A DNA stretch of 64,000 nucleotides from JAGTVG01 sp963699805. Lineage in GTDB: Bacteria > Bacteroidota > Bacteroidia > Cytophagales > Cyclobacteriaceae. The notes under the pieces are model-generated. The model was given only the letters and a program-made list of their open reading frames with translations, did no database searches and had not been told where the DNA came from. The stretch lies in NCBI GenBank assembly GCA_963699805.1, contig CAVOVH010000004.1:682001-746000 (forward strand). The letters are read 5' to 3'. Positions 9,847-18,829 of this stretch are shown in pieces. Positions within the stretch are counted from its first letter, which is position 1; each line of letters opens with the position of its first letter. Both the position numbers and the translations under genes were made by a program.

Positions 9847-10763
9847 TATTTATTTTTTAAAAGATCTTCTAATGCAATGCCCAAGGTTGGGTATTTAAAT
9901 TCAAATCCCATTCCTTCAATTTTTTTTGATGAAACCCTGTTTCCACCCAGAATAGTAGAGGCCATTTCACCAAATAATATACGTAAAACAAAGGAAGGAA
10001 TGTTAGGCATAAAAAAAGGTTTATCAAGTATTTTTGCGATTTCCCGCATGAAATCAGCATTGGTCTCCGGGTGAGGGGATACTGCATTGTAAATTCCACT
10101 CATTTTTTCATTTTCAACGGCAAAAAGGTAAAGCCTGCACAGGTCATCAATATGGATCCAGCTGATATACTGATCACCGGATCCAACCGGCGCTCCCACC
10201 CCAAACTTTATGGGTGTGACCAGTTTCGGCAGGGCTCCATCCTCCATACTTAATACCAATCCGGCACGCAATATAACCACCCGAATTCCCAGTTCGGCTA
10301 TTTTCAATACTTCTTCCTCCCATTCCCTGGCGACGGTCGCGATAAAATCATCTCCCGGCTTAACCCGGTCTTCATCTACCAGGATGCCTCCTGTATGGTG
10401 TCCATAAATACCTACGGCAGAGGCGGCCAGGAAAGTTTCGGGCTTTTTATCGAGTTTTGAAAGCCTGTCCCTCAATAAACGGGTGGATTCTACCCTTGAA
10501 TCCCGGATCTCCTTTTTCCGTTGATCAGTCCATCGGGCACTTCCGATGTTGGCCCCCGTAAGATGCACCACGTAATCCGCTGAAACAAGCGCTTCATCTT
10601 CCAGTTGTTGTTTGTGGATATCCCAGGTAAATACTTTCGCCTGATCATGGGCTTTTTTCGACCTTGATAAAACGGTCAGTTCATAATCTTTCCCGGAAAA
10701 CATTTTCATCAGTGCTGAACCAACCATACCCGTCCCGCCTGTAATACAGATATTTTTAGACAT
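9846..10763 (-). CDS. TIGR01777 family epimerase-like oxidoreductase (YfcH type)
   Basis: Atypical short-chain dehydrogenase/epimerase of 305 residues. The N-terminus gives the nucleotide-binding loop ITGGTGMVGSALM. Further family marks are VVHLTGANIGSARWTDQRK, ASAVGIYGHHTGG (the SDR Ser-Tyr region) and PIKFGVGAPVGSGDQYISWIH. The C-terminus (GNRVSSKKIEGMGFEFKYPT) matches the DUF1731 tail. The enzymatic function of the family is unknown; the E. coli homologue is YfcH. It heads the run TIGR01777-LOG-transglycosylase-uvrA on the minus strand. Confidence 0.9.
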   Translation of the reverse strand: MSKNICITGGTGMVGSALMKMFSGKDYELTVLSRSKKAHDQAKVFTWDIHKQQLEDEALVSADYVVHLTGANIGSARWTDQRKKEIRDSRVESTRLLRDRLSKLDKKPETFLAASAVGIYGHHTGGILVDEDRVKPGDDFIATVAREWEEEVLKIAELGIRVVILRAGLVLSMEDGALPKLVTPIKFGVGAPVGSGDQYISWIHIDDLCRLYLFAVENEKMSGIYNAVSPHPETNADFMREIAKILDKPFFMPNIPSFVLRILFGEMASTILGGNRVSSKKIEGMGFEFKYPTLGIALEDLLKNK

Positions 10764-10898
10764 GATGGTAATTTGTTAAGCCGGTTTAAAATTATACTAA
10801 TTTATTGGAATGTTGGAGATTGGCCGGATTAAATGTCCGGATATAAGGGGATGCAGATGGAAAGATCTCCCTCAGAAAGCCAGGTGAGGCATAAACCT

Positions 10899-11219
10899 TT
10901 AATCCAGCCGGATGAGCATTGAATTATGTTCATTCGATATTTGCAGGTCTTTTAATTCTTTTTTCTCGAACGAAACAAAACTCACTTCCAGGTTATAGGT
11001 ACCGGGAGCCAGGTCCTCAATGGTGAAATTACCGTCAAAATCCGTGTAGATCTCCTGGTTGATTTCTTTAACGGTAATGGAGGCACCGGGGAGGGGTTCC
11101 CCGGAGATGTCTTCAATGACCGTACCAGAGAACTGAACCTTTTCAACTTCTTTGCTATGGAGGGTTTCCAGTTCCGGATTGGTAAACAGGGTAAAAGCCA
11201 GGAAAACAATTAATTTCAT
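10899..11219 (-). CDS. small secreted carboxypeptidase-regulatory-like domain protein
   Basis: A 106-residue protein with a short hydrophobic N-terminus (MKLIVFLAFTLF) and a single CarboxypepD_reg-like beta-sandwich: FSGTVIEDISGEPLPGASITV, then TDFDGNFTIEDLAPGTYNLEVSFVSFE. This domain normally begins TonB-dependent receptors; here it stands alone. The partner is unknown. It may be a lone domain binding a receptor or substrate, or a leftover of a larger gene, but the frame is complete with start and stop. It is preceded on its strand by the MORN-repeat gene and its terminator. Confidence 0.75.
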   Translation of the reverse strand: MKLIVFLAFTLFTNPELETLHSKEVEKVQFSGTVIEDISGEPLPGASITVKEINQEIYTDFDGNFTIEDLAPGTYNLEVSFVSFEKKELKDLQISNEHNSMLIRLD

Positions 11220-11366
11220 TTCACAATTCTACGGAGAAAATGAATGGGCTGGTATTCAGTTCCCGTTATTAAATCTGAAATTTATTGTTAAGGATTTGTT
11301 AACCCTGGTATTTTGCGGAGATCCCGACAATATTGAAAATATGGTGAAAGAGGAGGATAAAGCAAT

Positions 11367-11394
11367 AAAAAAGGCCGGGAATAATTACCGGCCT
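11367..11394 (-). terminator. Rho-independent terminator of the MORN-repeat gene
   Basis: A 7-bp stem (AGGCCGG with CCGGCCT, 9-base loop) is followed on the minus strand by a run of T. It begins 26 bases after the stop of the MORN-repeat gene. Confidence 0.85.
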
Positions 11395-11419
11395 CTATTG
11401 TTTGTATCTTTTATTTTAA

Positions 11420-11890
11420 TCATAAATTTTCACCATAATTTTCTTTCTGTACCAAGGTTCCGCCATCGTCATACATTTCCCAGGTACCTACCTTACTGCC
11501 TTCTTCGTAATACATTACATATTTGAGAATCCCTTCCTTATTCCAGATCTGCCATTTTCCATCTCTTAAACCCTGGTCATACCGTATTTCTCCAAGTTTT
11601 TGTCCATCTTCATTCCAGGACACCCACCTGCCATGCTTTACATTATCCGCAAAATGACCATGTTCCTTCACACTTCCATCAGCATAGAATTCAATGTAAT
11701 CACCTTGTTTCAATCCATTCCTGAAGTTAAAGATCTTCTCAACATCGCCATTTGAGCTATAACTGAAATATTTCCCATCCAAAAGATTCCCTTTGTCATC
11801 ATAAGTTATGCCATTGATCTCTTTAAAATTCTGTGCATTTATAGCAAGGGGAAAAATCAATATTCCGATAATAATAGCTAATTTTTTCAT
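11420..11890 (-). CDS. secreted MORN-repeat protein (YwqK-like)
   Basis: 156 residues with a signal peptide (MKKLAIIIGILIFPLAINAQ). Repeats of about 22-24 residues follow: DGKYFSYSSNGDVEKIFNFRN, GDYIEFYADGSVKEHGHFAD, GRWVSWNEDGQKLGEIRYDQ, GKWQIWNKEGILKYVMYYEE, GTWEMYDDGGTLVQKENYGE. These are MORN_2 repeats, as in proteins often labelled YwqK-family antitoxin. The secretion signal and the lack of an adjacent toxin argue against an antitoxin role. Upstream at 11915-11978 lies a striking inverted repeat with TTAACA elements spaced 11 bp, so phosphate-type control is possible. A terminator follows at 11394. Confidence 0.85.
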   Translation of the reverse strand: MKKLAIIIGILIFPLAINAQNFKEINGITYDDKGNLLDGKYFSYSSNGDVEKIFNFRNGLKQGDYIEFYADGSVKEHGHFADNVKHGRWVSWNEDGQKLGEIRYDQGLRDGKWQIWNKEGILKYVMYYEEGSKVGTWEMYDDGGTLVQKENYGENL

Positions 11891-11914
11891 GACCCTTCAA
11901 TTTAATACCGAACT

Positions 11915-11978
11915 AATGTTAAGTATATGTTATGACAAATGTAAAACATTTTAACATATACTTAACATTGAATTAATA
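11915..11978. promoter_or_regulatory. 18-bp inverted repeat with TTAAYA direct repeats (PhoB/PhoP-like site)
   Basis: The arms 11915-11932 and 11952-11969 are perfect complements of 18 bp (right arm TAACATATACTTAACATT). They enclose 19 bases that hold a second hairpin (AAATGT/ACATTT). On the plus strand, TTAACA at 11951 and 11962 and TTAATA at 11973 repeat every 11 bp. The left arm carries ATAACA-N5-TTAACA on the minus strand. It lies 25 bp upstream of the MORN gene start. Hexamers at 11-bp spacing are the binding pattern of PhoB/PhoP response regulators (TTAACA in Bacillus PhoP); the link to phosphate is inference. Confidence 0.55.
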
Positions 11979-12081
11979 TTAAGATTAAAAAAATCATGAT
12001 TCTGAATTATCTCAATAAAAATATATGATGTAATATTTCTAATTTCAGATCGATGAATTTATAAATAATAATACTCTAAAT

Positions 12082-12504
12082 TCAATCTTTCTGCCTTAGC
12101 CGGGCTTTCAGGGTATCCTTATCCATGGGATTATGATACAGAATGGTTTTGATATCCAATACTTCCAGACCCTCATCAAAAAAAACAGAGGCCGATCGTT
12201 TGACCCACCGGCTGGCGACATTATGACCTTTATACTTGTGGATCAGGTGATACCTGGCTTTTGTAACGGAATCCAACCAGTAATCGGTCAGGGTATCCAG
12301 TTCTGAATAATAGAGGGGCGTATAATCGGATATATCCAGCATATTATCCGGATCCTTCATATAGGAGGTGATCCTGATCCGGATGGCTTCATCGTTTAAT
12401 TTTATTGCCTTATCCCTGGAAGATTCACAGGATGCCAGTTCCATAATCAGGAAAAATAAGGCATAAATTATAAAAAATATTTTTTTCATACTAAGAATAA
12501 ACAT
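12082..12504 (-). CDS. small lipoprotein of unknown function
   Basis: Not recognised. The most likely start is the ATG at 12489 (MKKIFFIIYALFFLIMELASC), which places a lipoprotein signal directly at the N-terminus with lipobox LASC. The frame also opens five codons earlier, at 12504. The mature part of about 115 residues is polar, with YYSELDTLTDYWLDSVTKARYHLIHKYKG and a C-terminal VFFDEGLEVLDIKTILYHNP. No repeat or catalytic motif is seen. It is followed by an AT-rich stretch and preceded on its strand by the terminator of the large lipoprotein gene, so it is probably transcribed on its own. Confidence 0.7.
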   Translation of the reverse strand: MFILSMKKIFFIIYALFFLIMELASCESSRDKAIKLNDEAIRIRITSYMKDPDNMLDISDYTPLYYSELDTLTDYWLDSVTKARYHLIHKYKGHNVASRWVKRSASVFFDEGLEVLDIKTILYHNPMDKDTLKARLRQKD

Positions 12505-12514
12505 CCTGCAAAAT

Positions 12515-12540
12515 TAAAAAAGCCACGCAAAAGCGTGGCT
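12515..12540 (-). terminator. Rho-independent terminator of the large lipoprotein gene
   Basis: A perfect 8-bp stem (AGCCACGC with GCGTGGCT, four-base loop) is followed by a T run on the minus strand, 23 bases after the stop at 12564. Confidence 0.88.
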
Positions 12541-12563
12541 CCCTTGATTATTATTTTTTTGAA

Positions 12564-14249
12564 TCAATACGTTGTTCCATCTGCCTTTAATGCCCAGCCA
12601 GTCAGCCAGTTATCATCTGCAGGTACCGCACCGATAAATTCCACAGATTCAAAGAATTCAGTTCCATACACAGTCGATGGATCCACAGCTCCCTGAGTAA
12701 CAACCCCCACACCACCATCCAGGATTACGCCTGAACCATCCGTTGAGTTTGCATAGGAGGCATCCGTTTGCCAAATGAGTCCACCTTTTCCGAATTCACC
12801 ATCCGTTGCGTCATCCGGATTGGTCTTCCAGGAAATCGAATGGGTCACGATCAGGGATTCATCATCTATATTGGTCTGGGTAGTAGCGTCATCATCACCC
12901 CGGATTCCATAAGATTTGAAACCGGTTACCAGGGCATTGTGGATCGCTCCTTTAGTCCCGTGGCGGAGTCTCATCCCGATGGTACCTTCGCCATTACCGG
13001 CCGTTCCTATCAAGGTTACATTGGATATGGTGGGTTGGGAATAAGGGGCAGCTGTGAAATCTGCTTCCAGGTTATCGCCCTCAAATCCCCTGTCCCCCCG
13101 GTCAGACAGCTGTTCTGCTAGCAGGAATTGGGCATTACCTCTCCAGCCATGTGTCCAGTCAAAGGAATCGTCTTTCGAGCCTGTGGAAACGGCCCTTTTA
13201 ATGCTGGCAGTACCGCCAAACCATTCAAATCCATCGTCCTCACCAAAATAACTCTGAAGATTTGAGAGTTGGGTGCCTGATCCACATCCATTGAAGGAAA
13301 ATCCATTCAATTCGTTGTCGACACCAATGATTCGACCTGCATATTTCAGTACAACGTAATTCAGCTTTCCACTGCCATCCGAGTCATTATTTCCACCATA
13401 AGCTCCAGTACCTCCTTCGCCTTCGGCTTCATTACCTACATTGATCACTGCGCTACCATTCAACACAAGACCTCCCCAATCACCTCCGTCAGGGCCTGAT
13501 CCATTCCCCAATCCATCGTTGCTGGAGGTCATGATAATCCGGCCGGTGGCCTCCCCGCCATCTGCCATGATGGAAGCGTCTCGCTGAATGGCAAGAAAGG
13601 AAGGAGAGGCTGATTCTGCATCATAATAAACGGTCACACCAGGTTCAATGGTGAGTTCTGCTCCAATGACAAAAATACTTCCCCTGAACAACCAATCATA
13701 TCCATCCAGTTTTTTAATGGTGATATCCCGGTTGATGTTCCCTTTTAAAACGATCACATCCGAAGTATTCTTTAAACCGAATTCAATATCAAATTCATCA
13801 GTAGCTTCAGGCACAATGCCTGTGAGGTCTTCCAGTGATAAAGTACTGGTTGTAACCGTAACTGATTTTGTTGTTGAAAGGGAAGGGTTCTGATTATCGG
13901 TAATGGTAATTTCCATCACGGTCACACCTGCAGTTGCTCCGGCAGTAAATTCAACCGTAGCTTCACCGCTGGTTGCTCCTGAAGATGGTTCTGCAGTTAT
14001 CAGTACATCTCCATCACCGGATATAATGGTTGCCATCATCGATTTATAACCTCCGGGAGTACTGATACCGGTAACGGATAAGTCAATGGATTCCTGTATA
14101 CTCACGGTAGCTGTTGAATTCACATTGAATGAGGGTTGCGCTACTGCAGCAGGATTATCATTTTCCTTACATGATTGGAAAATAATGACTATCCCCATCA
14201 GGAACGCTACTGTAATGGTGGTAAGAATAGATTTTAAAAACTTTTTCAT
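12564..14249 (-). CDS. TonB-receptor-associated secreted lipoprotein, beta-helix-like
   Basis: About 561 residues from ATG 14249 (MKKFLKSILTTITVAFL); an upstream in-frame ATG at 14285 adds 12 unlikely residues. The signal ends at the lipobox FQSC, so a surface or periplasmic lipoprotein is expected. An Ig-like segment (about 35-135, TVSIQESIDLSVTG and AGVTVMEITITDNQNPSL) is followed by a Gly/Asn-rich region with DGGDWGGLVLNGSAVIN, LNYVVLKYAGRIIG and FGEDDGFEWFGGTASIKRA, which looks like a parallel beta-helix. It follows the TonB-dependent receptor on the same strand after 123 bases, so the pair probably takes up or binds one substrate. Its function is not established. A terminator follows. 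Confidence 0.8.
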   Translation of the reverse strand: MKKFLKSILTTITVAFLMGIVIIFQSCKENDNPAAVAQPSFNVNSTATVSIQESIDLSVTGISTPGGYKSMMATIISGDGDVLITAEPSSGATSGEATVEFTAGATAGVTVMEITITDNQNPSLSTTKSVTVTTSTLSLEDLTGIVPEATDEFDIEFGLKNTSDVIVLKGNINRDITIKKLDGYDWLFRGSIFVIGAELTIEPGVTVYYDAESASPSFLAIQRDASIMADGGEATGRIIMTSSNDGLGNGSGPDGGDWGGLVLNGSAVINVGNEAEGEGGTGAYGGNNDSDGSGKLNYVVLKYAGRIIGVDNELNGFSFNGCGSGTQLSNLQSYFGEDDGFEWFGGTASIKRAVSTGSKDDSFDWTHGWRGNAQFLLAEQLSDRGDRGFEGDNLEADFTAAPYSQPTISNVTLIGTAGNGEGTIGMRLRHGTKGAIHNALVTGFKSYGIRGDDDATTQTNIDDESLIVTHSISWKTNPDDATDGEFGKGGLIWQTDASYANSTDGSGVILDGGVGVVTQGAVDPSTVYGTEFFESVEFIGAVPADDNWLTGWALKADGTTY

Positions 14250-14372
14250 AATTAAAACACGGTTAGTTAAATTTTTCCAGAACAAATCAAGCCAATAATG
14301 ATTAATTGATGGTGTTGACTTTTTTACTTATTTGTTAAAATATTCCGGGCGTATTATGCTTTTGTTAAGCGG

Positions 14373-17210
14373 CTATAGAATGCGATAATAAACTGAGATT
14401 CCGAAGGTGACCCCCCTTTTATAGTCATTCAGCGCTACCTGTTCTCTTGGTGAACCTTCTTCGTTCAGCAGGTCCTGTTCAGTTCTTATCGCAGGATTTA
14501 ATAGATTACCAGCAGAAGCTTTGAATCCCCACCTGGCATCCGTACCAAAGTTCACATTGGCAGTCATGTTCAAGGTGCTGTAGGGTAATTCGAAGATATC
14601 ACCAATCCCCAGGAATCCGATGCCTGCCAGACGTCTGCCGAATACATTATATGCAACGGTGATGGAATAATCCATTCTATCCAGAAATCTGGTATAGGTC
14701 AGATCGGCGTTGATCAGGTAAGGAGATGCTCCTTCCAGCTTACGAACATTGCTTGTTTGATTAGTAGTGCCAGATTGCACGCTGTCAATGGTTATTTCTG
14801 ACTGTAATAATGAAACATTTCCATTGAAAGTAAAGGATTTAAGAAAAGGACTGATAAAACCAAGATTTTTTCTGGCTTCCAATTCAATCCCATATACGGA
14901 TGCGTCCTGACCGTTTTGAAAAGATCTTCGTGGATTTGAACCTGCTTCTACATTCTGAACAATGGGATTGTCCAGCTGTTTGGCAAAAACGCCTAAAGAT
15001 AACAAGCCACCATTTTTATCAAATTTTTCGAATCTGAGATCATAATTGTCATTATATCCATTCTGAAGCTCGGGATTTCCAACATTCCGGAAGGCACCAA
15101 AACTCTCCCGGTACTCAACCGGGGCAGTTTCCCGAAAATCAGGTCTCGATACGGTCCGGCTGTAGGAAGCCCGTAAAATAAGGCTTTCCGTAAAATTATA
15201 CCTCGCCAACACGCTGGGGAACAGATCATCCATATGGATTGTATTTCGTGTCAGTGGTACCGATCCGCTCAGCTGATCATCGTTTACCGCATATTCAATA
15301 AATTGTTCAGCCATTTCATACCGCGCCCCGACATTGATGTTTAATTTCTGTGGAATGATTTGCCATTGAATATTGAAAAAGGGAGCCATAATGTTTAATT
15401 CAGCATGGTATTCATCAGATATCTGTGATCCTTCACTTACATAATATGCCCCGCGGTTCAAACTATCGATGGAAAGAAATGCATCCGTATTATCAGGATC
15501 AACCGGTTTACTTGGAGAAAGAGCATGATTAAATTGGCGTAACCTGTAATTACGTGCCTTACTTCGATAATTCACCCCTGCAGTGAATGCAAGAATGTCT
15601 AAATCACTCTCTACTTTCGTAGCTGGCAGGATGGCAAACTTCCCACTGATCCTGGCAGCATCATCCTGATCATCCATGCCGATGAAAAGACGATGGGTTT
15701 CAGCGCGGTCCTGTGAGCTGATCAGATATCTCCGCTCATTTAACGGGAGTTCCGGATCATAACGCAAGGAAACCTGCCTGCGGTCGGGCTCTCCATGTGA
15801 AGCATCACTTGAACTATATCCCCAGTTGATATCAAGCCGGTTGTTAATCAAAGAATGTTCACCACTGACTTGTAAGACAAGCAATTCGTATTCCCGGAAT
15901 GTGGTTCTTCTTGAAAGGACATTCGGATCAAAATCCCAGAAATATCCGTCTGTAACGAGTACATTATTATCAGTGATATGTGTATATAAACTATTGAAAG
16001 ATATTTTATTCTGATCACTCAATTTAAAGGTCAGGTTACCCACTCCGGAAGTGTTGGAATAGCGAATATATCGATCCGCATCAAAATCCTGTCTGAATGA
16101 ACCCTGATTATTCTGAAGCATTCTGATCTTTCCGGTTTGAAGTTCCGTTCCGTCATTATAATTGGCATTGATCATCACACCAATACCGGCATGCTGATTG
16201 AGCTTATACATAGGGAAAAAATTTCCATAGGTTAATGATATACCCTTATTGACCGGAGCCTTCTTAACCTCTGAATCAAATTCTGTGGTAAACCAGTTAT
16301 TTTGGGTGTATGGCCCATAATTCCGGGAATCAAAATTCCGGTTGCCTTCCAGATCAGATATATTGATCTCTGATGCGAGCTTTCTGGTTTGATTATATCC
16401 CAGCAAATCATCTCCATAGGCCTGGTCGAACTGAAAATCCTTGAAGGTTGATTGTGTGTTTATCTGACTTGAGAATTCAATCAGGAAAGTTTGCTCAGCC
16501 GGATATTCCTTGGTCTGGATATTTATGGAAGCCCCTGAAAAGTCTCCATATAAATCCGGTGTAAAAGCTTTGGTAATCCCCAAATTTCCAATCACATCCT
16601 CCGGGAATATATCATATGGAATAACCCGTTTATCCGGGTTGGGAGAGGCAATGGGAAAACCATTCAGGGTACTGTTATTATAACGGTCACCCAATCCACG
16701 AACTACTACGAATTTGGATCCCTGAACAGAAAGTCCGACTACTTTTTTTAATCCCTCTGCAGCTGAACCTGCCAATACCCGGCTGAGCTCCTGTGCCCCG
16801 ATCGCCTGGGTAAGCCCCAGGGATTCCCTCCGATCAATCAATAATATATTCTCATTTGACCGATCTGCTTTTGCTTCAACAATGATTTCTTCCAATTGTA
16901 AATTATTGGTTTGCATTTGGATGGAAAGGGATACTTCTTCTCCAGGTAATACTTCAAGGTTCTCAATTTTTAAATTCTCGTAACCAATGTAAGTAACCAC
17001 CAAATTGACAATGCCCGGATCTGCCTGAAATTCGAAATTCCCAAAAATATCCGTAGCGGATCCTGTTGTAGTACCTTCAATTACAACGTTGGCACCGATA
17101 ATCTCTTCATTGGTCGCTCTATCTGTAAGGGTCCCTTTCAATATCCCTTTTTGTGCAAATGTTTGAAACGAAAAAAGGAAATATATAATAATAGGAAGTA
17201 GGTATTTCAT
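14373..17210 (-). CDS. TonB-dependent receptor
   Basis: Outer-membrane active-transport receptor of 945 residues with signal peptide MKYLLPIIIYFLFSFQTFAQ. The order is a CarboxypepD_reg-like domain (about 22-110, GTLTDRATNEEIIGANVVIE), a plug domain (about 125-235, VVGLSVQGSKFVVVRGLGDR and FPEDVIGNLGITKAFTPD), then a 22-strand type barrel ending in the aromatic tail SVYYRIL. It lacks the SusD-pair features of nutrient SusC proteins. The next gene downstream is a lipoprotein, likely the cognate surface protein. Upstream, at 17312-17339, three hexamers spaced 11 bp suggest PhoB-type activation, which would fit uptake of a phosphorus compound (inference). Confidence 0.92.
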   Translation of the reverse strand: MKYLLPIIIYFLFSFQTFAQKGILKGTLTDRATNEEIIGANVVIEGTTTGSATDIFGNFEFQADPGIVNLVVTYIGYENLKIENLEVLPGEEVSLSIQMQTNNLQLEEIIVEAKADRSNENILLIDRRESLGLTQAIGAQELSRVLAGSAAEGLKKVVGLSVQGSKFVVVRGLGDRYNNSTLNGFPIASPNPDKRVIPYDIFPEDVIGNLGITKAFTPDLYGDFSGASINIQTKEYPAEQTFLIEFSSQINTQSTFKDFQFDQAYGDDLLGYNQTRKLASEINISDLEGNRNFDSRNYGPYTQNNWFTTEFDSEVKKAPVNKGISLTYGNFFPMYKLNQHAGIGVMINANYNDGTELQTGKIRMLQNNQGSFRQDFDADRYIRYSNTSGVGNLTFKLSDQNKISFNSLYTHITDNNVLVTDGYFWDFDPNVLSRRTTFREYELLVLQVSGEHSLINNRLDINWGYSSSDASHGEPDRRQVSLRYDPELPLNERRYLISSQDRAETHRLFIGMDDQDDAARISGKFAILPATKVESDLDILAFTAGVNYRSKARNYRLRQFNHALSPSKPVDPDNTDAFLSIDSLNRGAYYVSEGSQISDEYHAELNIMAPFFNIQWQIIPQKLNINVGARYEMAEQFIEYAVNDDQLSGSVPLTRNTIHMDDLFPSVLARYNFTESLILRASYSRTVSRPDFRETAPVEYRESFGAFRNVGNPELQNGYNDNYDLRFEKFDKNGGLLSLGVFAKQLDNPIVQNVEAGSNPRRSFQNGQDASVYGIELEARKNLGFISPFLKSFTFNGNVSLLQSEITIDSVQSGTTNQTSNVRKLEGASPYLINADLTYTRFLDRMDYSITVAYNVFGRRLAGIGFLGIGDIFELPYSTLNMTANVNFGTDARWGFKASAGNLLNPAIRTEQDLLNEEGSPREQVALNDYKRGVTFGISVYYRIL

Positions 17211-17311
17211 CTCACAATTTTTTCTATCCGCAAAATTAAAAATGGGATATAAACAAATTGTGCGTGTTTATATTATGAAAATATTATGATTACGTTCAGG
17301 TAAGACCCTTT

Positions 17312-17339
17312 TATTAAGAATATGTTAATTAAATATTAA
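17312..17339 (-). promoter_or_regulatory. PhoB/PhoP-like triple direct repeat upstream of the TonB receptor
   Basis: Read on the minus strand, TTAATA, TTAACA and TTAATA occur with exact 11-bp spacing (plus-strand positions 17334, 17323 and 17312). The site lies about 100-130 bp before the receptor start at 17210, a usual activator distance. The same hexamer, spacing and number occur at 11951-11978. Confidence 0.5.
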
Positions 17340-17404
17340 GATGAACACCTGGTAGCGAATTAACTGATCAGGAATACGATTGACACCCTGTCTGATAAAT
17401 ATTT

Positions 17405-18388
17405 TTATTTCGAGATCGGCACCTTTTTCAGGATCTTATCGATGATATAACGTGTCCCGACGCCATCGGCTTCCGCTTCATAATTCAGGATCATCCGGTG
17501 GTTCATCACATCCATGGCCACCTCCTTTACATCCTCCGGAAGCACATACTCCCGTTCATCGAAATAAGCCACTGCCTTGGAAGCCAGATTGAGATAGATA
17601 CTGGCCCGTGGTGAGGCCCCAAATTGTACATAACCGGCCTCCTCCTTCAACCCGTATTCGGCAGGATTCCTGGAAGCAAAAACGAGTTCCACAATGTATT
17701 TCTCAAGCGATTCGGATACCCGTACTTGATTGATCTCATCCCGGATCATAAAAATATCTTTTTTGGTAAGGATGGTGTTGATCTGATCATCAAAACTTAA
17801 ATTGGACATACGGCGCATGATGACAAGCTCCTCCTCTTTGGATGGATAATCCACGAAGACCTTCATCATAAAACGGTCGACCTGGGCTTCCGGCAGGGGA
17901 TAGGTCCCTTCCTGATCGATCGGGTTCTGGGTCGCCATCACCAGAAAAGGTTTATCCAGCTTATAGGTATTCTCACCGATGGTCACCTGTTTTTCCTGCA
18001 TGGATTCCAATAAGGCGGATTGTACTTTGGCAGGTGAGCGGTTTACCTCATCCGCAAGGATCATATTTGAAAAAATAGGACCTTTTTTTACCTCAAACTC
18101 TGATTTCTGCTGGTTATAGATCATGGTTCCCACCAGGTCGGCAGGCAACAGATCGGGGGTGAACTGGATCCGTTGAAAATCCAGGTGCAATACCCGGGCC
18201 AGTGTATTTACAGTCAGTGTCTTGGCCAGTCCTGGCACGCCTTCCAGCAGGATATGACCCTGTATGAACAGGCCGATCAATAACCGGTTTACCATATACT
18301 CCTGACCTACAACGATTTTGGAAACCTCCCTGAATACATCCTTGATCTTCTGTTGATTGCCCAGTTTTTTTTCTTCTACTTCAGCCAT
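17405..18388 (-). CDS. MoxR family AAA+ ATPase
   Basis: 327 residues, the normal MoxR length. Walker A is GVPGLAKT (50-57) and Walker B MILADEVNR with Asp113-Glu114; sensor 1 is VMATQNP. The C-terminal lid has the arginine-containing GASPRASIYL. MoxR ATPases act as chaperones in assembling or activating protein complexes and often precede VWA/DUF58 genes. Here the downstream minus-strand gene is a TonB receptor 195 bases away, so the usual DUF58-VWA partners are absent from this side. The upstream gap (18389-18829) holds no gene. Confidence 0.92.
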   Translation of the reverse strand: MAEVEEKKLGNQQKIKDVFREVSKIVVGQEYMVNRLLIGLFIQGHILLEGVPGLAKTLTVNTLARVLHLDFQRIQFTPDLLPADLVGTMIYNQQKSEFEVKKGPIFSNMILADEVNRSPAKVQSALLESMQEKQVTIGENTYKLDKPFLVMATQNPIDQEGTYPLPEAQVDRFMMKVFVDYPSKEEELVIMRRMSNLSFDDQINTILTKKDIFMIRDEINQVRVSESLEKYIVELVFASRNPAEYGLKEEAGYVQFGASPRASIYLNLASKAVAYFDEREYVLPEDVKEVAMDVMNHRMILNYEAEADGVGTRYIIDKILKKVPISK

Positions 18389-18626
18389 ATCAATTTATTA
18401 TTAATCCGGATTAATTAAATGCCAAATATAAAACAAAACAATCACTTTATGCGACACATTGATTTTCAAATGAAATTTCCAGCAATTATTATGGCCAGAT
18501 ATAATTCATGAGTAACTTTTTCGGATCAATTAGCTTTAAAAGATCATTCAGAAGCAAACAGGTATTAATTTTGATGAAACATGAAGCAACCGTACTTTTA
18601 CGGTCTCAATAAAAAAATACCTTCCT

Positions 18627-18688
18627 TCCTGAGCTCCTCCACCTTCTCCCGCTTTGGCGGGATTCGGTGGACAAGCGCGAAGGATCTG
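18627..18688 (+). repeat. 62-bp dispersed intergenic repeat, copy 1
   Basis: The same 62 bases occur in reverse orientation at 27746-27807, with three mismatches. The core is a short inverted repeat, CCCGC-TTTG-GCGGG, within TTCTCCCGCTTTGGCGGGA. It lies in the otherwise empty 18389-18829 gap. It looks like a REP-type or small non-autonomous element; no gene is in it. Confidence 0.8.
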
Positions 18689-18829
18689 AACGCATCAAAT
18701 CCATTTACACTGATAATATTAAAAAACAGGATTCTGAAAAGTTGTGGAAATCCACCTTATTTTACCTCATCTGTGGGTAGTCAGCCAAGCAAAGGGTATG
18801 AAATTGTATTCTGTCACCGGCCTGTAACT

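Noticed and set aside
11420..11890. Toxin-antitoxin pair involving the YwqK-like protein
   Set aside because: The protein has a secretion signal and no toxin-like gene lies beside it; the antitoxin name is inherited from annotation.
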